64,000 nucleotides of DNA, from NCBI GenBank assembly GCA_903813345.2, contig CAIIXF020000010.1:29320828-29384827 (forward strand), in the 5' to 3' direction. Shown here one piece after another: positions 59,246-64,000 of this stretch. The first letter of the stretch is position 1, and every line of letters starts with the position of its first letter. The DNA is from Owenia fusiformis (lineage: Eukaryota; Annelida; Polychaeta; Sabellida; Oweniidae). Both the position numbers and the translations under genes were made by a program. Under the pieces are notes generated by a model. That model did not search any database and was not told the origin of the DNA. It was given only the letters and a program-made list of their open reading frames with translations.

Positions 59246-61020
59246 ATATCATGTGTAAAATTATTAACCGTATGCACACTTTATATTGTATTGTATGTTA
59301 TATAGTTCAATACATTGTAGTATTTTATATTGTAGCCTATTATTATTGGTGCCCATTTTTTCATCTTCAAATGATACCACCAGTTTTTATAGATATTCTT
59401 TATTTATTTATTTTTTTATTCCTCTTAACCACTTTTCTCCTACTTCTAGCTAGGTCTGAGATAACTCTTATATGCTTCTACTAAGGACCTGAGCTGCACT
59501 TGGCAGGGAAGGAATTTTTATCTAGGTCAAGGTCGAAGGCCAAATCTAGGTCAAATCAGAGTTTTTTTAAGTTTCTCAGATTTCGTCTTCATATTTCATG
59601 AGTATTTCTTGCAATGAATTAAAATGTAACTAGATAAGCATTCCCTACAAATTGCTTACTATATGTTTGCGTTAAATCTTTACCGTTTTTGAGATAATTG
59701 ACGAAAAAAAATTGGTCATATTGCTTCAAATTGACCAATTTATTTTTTAAAATCATCTACAAATCACCGGGAACTCAAATCTGACCTTTCTTTTGACCTT
59801 CTGGGTTCAAATTTAGGTTTATTTAATCACAAAAAGACCCACTGATGTCTAAGGATAAGTATCGATATGGTGAAGTGAATTCAACAATGTTTTTCTCTTA
59901 AACCATTTATAGGAAACATTCTGTAAAATACACGGTCCTTTATGTAATGTTGACTGATTGGCAACAATATAATGCAAAAATAATGCATATACATGTATAT
60001 TTTATATAACTGTTTTTGCTAACATTTTTTTATGTAATTGTTTTTTGTTCCTTTTTACGAATTCTTGAGAATGAAATAAAATGTCTTTCCGAACCTTGTT
60101 GGAACAAAATAGCATAAACAGCATTTTCTTAGACCTCTCAATATTATAGTTATACAAAGAAAATTTGGGTTGATTTAACAAAAAGTATCCAAAAACTTCA
60201 AACAAAACCCCTAAAATAGATAAAAATTAAGATAAACCTTTCATTTCATTAACAAGATACTTATTTAAAACCAACCAAACTTTCCTTTGTACAATTGCAA
60301 TATTGAGAGACCTAAACACGTTGTGTTTATATGTCGTTTTGTTCCAATGAGGTTCGGATAGATATTTCATTTCATTCCGAATATATGATACCAAGAACAA
60401 AAAAAGTGTCTGATGTGTTTTTCTAAAACAATATAGAGAAAAGTCTATATATATAATTCAAATTATAATGTTACCATCCAAAAGATGACCATTAAATGGA
60501 CGATGTGTAAAATTTTCAGAATGTTTTGATGACTGGTTTAAGAGAAACGCGTGTTCAAAAAGTTCATCATATCGATACCACTCCTTTGCAAGGTCATATG
60601 TCAAGGTCATCAAACTAAATCACAAACTGTGTTTTCTTAGTTTATCAAAGTTGATGATTATAAATCAATATTTTTTGATGAAAGTCAGAATATATATTCC
60701 ACTAAAGGTTCTACACATATAAGCAATTGACTATCCATTAAAATTGTGCGACAGTTTTGAGATATTAGACCTCAAAAACTGAAAAAAGGTCAAATTTCGA
60801 AACTTTTCAAGACTAATTTTCAACTTGCTTCAAATTGACCAAACATTTTTATTTAGGAGTACATATACGCGATAAATATACTTACATTTTGTGAATTGTG
60901 TTATATTTGGTCTATATTTAACGTGACAGAGTAGTGCTCGATGATTTATTAATGATAAAACGCATTATTAGTTAATACATAAATAAAGGGGGGGGGGGGG
61001 CACTAAAAACTAGCTTTCGA
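59246..61020. other. AT-rich non-coding stretch
   Basis: No gene seen. The repeated phrase TTGCTTCAAATTGACCA near 59725 and 60828, with similar surroundings (GAGATA.TTAGAC), suggests a decayed duplication. A poly-G run (~11) is at 60988. Confidence 0.4.
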
Positions 61021-62007
61021 ATGATGCTGGTTTTTTGTGTCCCCAAGGGGACATTCAAAACTTCAAGGGGGACACTTAAAACTTGTCCGACGGACAAGCA
61101 TCCCCAGGGTTAACTGTCCCACGGACACTGGCCACTGGGGACACTTAGATCTATTACACCGGCGTAGTGTTTTGATGGGTTATGTACCCAGTTTGAAAAC
61201 AGTTTTCAGATCATGTTTGCTGTCATATATTTGCTGCGAACACAACGCTATGGTATTGTGCTTGGTATACTGTAAGGTCACTTATACCACGGCAACATCG
61301 AAAGATAAAGTTACCATTGGTCAATGTTTCACACCAAATTCTTTTTTGGTATTACATCCTAGCACTATAAACAGTATCTATAAATAGACTAGATGCAAGT
61401 AGAAATATTCTTGATTTATGTCATTGAATATTCAAAGTTCAGTCAAAAGTAATGCCATTTTTGAAATCTACATGTAAAAGTACTTCTAGAAATATGGTTT
61501 CGAAAATTTTTTTTTTTTGAAAATGTGACTTCTAGTTCGGGGAGATTCCCATAGACCACACGTTACAAAATCACTAAAAGTGAAATATCTTTTTCATATC
61601 ATTTTCTCTTACTGGACATATTTTAGATAGCATGACTGTTAGATACATAAGGGTTATTATATGAAATGTGAACCTCTAAGACAGATGTAAGCTTAATTTA
61701 AAAAGGCAATTTTCTACTATACCTGTCATGCTATCTGACCGGAACGAGCCACCTGGTGATGAGGCTGGTAACTACCTACTCGCATTTGCGTTAGATGAGA
61801 TACTGAATGATGTAAATAAAAAAACAAAAACATTTAACGTTTGTGAACAGAAATTCAAAATTCACCGTGTGGCTGTCGTTGGAAATGTGACTGGAAAAAC
61901 TATCCGACTGCAGAAACTCTACGACAAGCGTAGACATGTTACTGACCACGGAAATGATAGACCACACGGTCGCCGTAGGAAATTAATGTGACAAGGGTGT
62001 TCGCAGT

Positions 62008-63017
62008 GGTAACAGGACAACTCATCCCTAAGACAACTCATCCCAAGACAACTCATCCCCAAGACATCTCATTCCAAGACAACTCATCCCAAGACATCTC
62101 ATCCCAAGACATCTCATCTCAAGACATCTCATCCCCAGACAACTCATCCCTAAGACAACTCTTCCCAACTTGAAATATAACATTATTTTATACAATTAAT
62201 TTTCACTTTTGAAAGAATGAAATATATTTAGAGATTTTAGCAGTTAGCACACTGGTCATGGAATATCTTTGTTTTTTTATTAATATATACATTTTTCATG
62301 CTGTATTTTAAACTGACACATTTCATATTTTGTCATGCTGTATTTACTTCATATTTTTGTATTTTGTGGTTAGTTTAGCCTAGTTTTAGATAATTTTTGT
62401 TGACTGATTGGGATAAAGATAAACATGTTCAAATTAATATATACTTTGATTATTAAATCAAGATCATCAAAGGAGTAGGATTAACTCAGAATGTATTATC
62501 CAAGGTGCTATCAGAATAATTCTCTCAGATTAATTCAGTCTTTGTTTTAAAATATTTTGGCTTAATCCTCAATAAGATTGCCAATCTCAAACTTTCAGAT
62601 TTATGATGATTAAATTTGGAAATAGTGTCTATGACTTTTATGTTCAATTCTATATTCTCAAATATATTTAGAATAACCCAGAATTAATCAAAATAGCGGC
62701 AGTACTTACAGGTAAAACATAACTTTCAAGTGCAATTTCAAAATGCTAAAAATCAGTATTACAAAATTGAGTGTAATCAAATCACTTTGTAATCATAAAA
62801 AAGGGATATATATATATATATAATATAGAGGACAAAATAATTTATCAATTATACAAGTGGGATGAGTTGTCTTCGGGTGAGTTGTCTTGGGATGAGATGT
62901 CTTGGGATGAGTTGTCTTGGGGATGACTTGTCTTGGGATGAATTGTCTTGGGGATGACTTGTCTTGGGATGAGTTGTCTTAGGGATGACTTGTCTTGGGA
63001 TGAGTTGTCTAGAAACC
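62008..63017. mobile_element. Second foldback element with inverted minisatellite arms
   Basis: The left arm (62015-62165) is a minisatellite of AAGACAACTCATCCC units. The right arm (62858-63010) is the same unit inverted (GGGATGAGTTGTCTT). The core is AT-rich, ~690 bp. The ends are GGTAACAGG and, inverted, GGTTTCTAG; TTCGCAGT flanks both sides (62000-62007, 63018-63025), an 8-bp duplication. The architecture, GGT termini and duplication length match the element at 2980-3858, although the minisatellite sequence is unrelated. Confidence 0.8.
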
Positions 63018-63207
63018 TTCGCAGTCACGTCGCTATTTTGATGTTGAGGAGACATAAAAACTACAGTTGCCGTCCAGCCTCTTAAATGATGACGCACGAT
63101 CAGCTTAGGGTGCCCTATTGCGGGCGTAGTCTTTTTGACAAATACCAAGGCAGCGAAATGCGGCCACATGAGTCTTACGGCGATTCAGTTGCAAATTGAC
63201 AGGGCTT

Positions 63208-63366
63208 ACGGACAACTCATCCCCTAGACAACTCATCCCTGGACAAATCATCCCCTAGACAACTCATCCCCTGGACAACTCATCCCCTAGACAACTCATC
63301 CCCTGGACATCTCATCCCCTAGACAACTCATCCCCTGGACAACTCATCCCCTAGACAACTCATCCT
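63208..63366. repeat. Third array of the ACAACTCATCCCC minisatellite
   Basis: About ten 16-bp units, alternating CTAGACAACTCATCCC and CTGGACAACTCATCCC (32-bp period), in the same orientation as the left arm of the adjacent foldback element. No inverted partner on its right; possibly a lone arm. Confidence 0.85.
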
Positions 63367-64000
63367 TTATCACATGAAGCCAAATTGTTAAGTTTTTTTC
63401 GGAAAATAAATATTTATTAAATACACCTTGAATCATTCTTAATATCATTTTTCACTTTATTGACACAAATAAAATGGTCAAACGGTGCCAATAAAACTTT
63501 CATATTCTGTCCTTATATTACATGACTTAATATTTCATGACAAAAAATAAAGTTTTCTTTCTGCATAATTTTGAAACATGAACTTCAGTAACTTCATCTG
63601 TGACTGCTGTTAAAAAATTATAGTTGGATTAAAGAATATTTGAACTATAACACACATATAATGACATCAAAGGAGCTTCTTCAATCAATGTTAACATAAT
63701 ATTGAAACTGTATATTAAAATTAAAAGTGAATATTTACAAAACAAATTACAGATTAATTGGTTGATAATCTCCTTGACAATACCATAGTAGTACCATGGC
63801 ATATCATAGTTTTTTAAACAATTTTCCAGATTTCCCCTCAAGAAATCACTTTTCAGTCAAAAGACAACAGGCGTTTCATGTTCAGGCTAGGCAATTGGGC
63901 GCCATAACCATGAGGTTGCAAGTTCGAGGTGCTTTTGCTCCTTGTGTTTATTCATTTGAAGTTCTGTTTACGTAACAAAAGTGAGGTATTAAATCGAGGA
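63367..64000. other. AT-rich end of window with a tRNA-like block
   Basis: No exon recognised. At 63885-63940, GGGCGCCATAACCATGAGGTTGCAAGTTCGAG resembles the D-arm plus B-box block of tRNA-derived SINEs (compare the minus-strand fragment at 15930-16030). Confidence 0.35.

Larger units (their letters stand above)
58860..61163. mobile_element. Putative TIR element (~2.3 kb)
   Basis: GCCGGTGTAACAGATTTAAG at 58860 and the inverse of a close variant ending at 61163 (..CTATTACACCGGC). Similarity extends ~100 bp inward through AGTGTCCCC, GGACACTGG and GGGACAG..CCCTAGGG blocks. The interior is AT-rich and includes a tRNA-like piece and repeated TTGCTTCAAATTGACCA. No clear target duplication. Confidence 0.5.

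Noticed and set aside
61998-63366. CRISPR-like look of evenly spaced short repeats
   Set aside because: The repeats are contiguous minisatellite units without spacers, in split-gene animal DNA.
58423-64000. TM/kinase exons of the third receptor
   Set aside because: Searched for IVGGVxG, HRDLAARN and SDVWSYG equivalents in three forward frames by eye; none found.

Overview
The window reads as animal nuclear DNA: split genes with GT-AG introns of 0.1-3 kb, AT-rich introns, many short terminal-inverted-repeat (TIR) elements, tRNA-derived SINE pieces and a strong excess of ACATGTA-type words. That style, with clustered lineage-specific Ig receptor kinases and THAP transposase-type genes, suggests a lophotrochozoan, most likely a mollusc such as a bivalve. 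The species call is inference.

Layout, with all main genes on +. (1) 5-5102: the 3' part of an Ig/FN3-type receptor tyrosine kinase (RTK), from a last FN3-like segment through the transmembrane (TM) helix and complete kinase to the stop. (2) 8991-20694: a complete paralogue, 17 coding exons and 1111 aa, with seven Ig domains, a TM helix and a Tie/FGFR-like kinase. It has three interchangeable first exons (8991, 10426, 11252), each carrying its own start, signal peptide and N-terminal Ig domain. (3) 25240-41478: an intact 12-exon THAP-domain DDE (Kolobok/P-like) transposase-type gene, 762 aa. One intron holds a 9.55 kb insert with DIRS-like ends and an internal 'circle-junction' copy. (4) 46761-58422: the 5' part of a third receptor, with one frameshifted first exon, one intact first exon and nine Ig domains. 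Its TM and kinase exons are not found before the window ends.

Between and inside these lie mariner-like and PIF/Harbinger-like MITEs with target-site duplications (TSDs), two foldback elements whose arms are inverted minisatellites (one sits on a splice donor), a 110-bp satellite with a ~900-bp higher-order period just after the THAP gene, and a LINE ORF1 piece interrupted by a Myb/SANT-bearing element.

Reading: all ectodomain exons are symmetric phase 1-1, so Ig modules and first exons can be exchanged without breaking frame. Gene 2 and gene 3 share the same order but gene 3 has two extra Ig exons. The kinases of genes 1 and 2 are almost identical, down to intron sequence, while their ectodomains differ. 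Both end in a canonical-spacing ITAM-like tail (YVKL-x7-YVNL). A cluster of receptors with alternative N-terminal Ig cassettes on a uniform kinase/ITAM-like cytoplasmic unit is the most notable system here. An immune-type or allorecognition role is inference.
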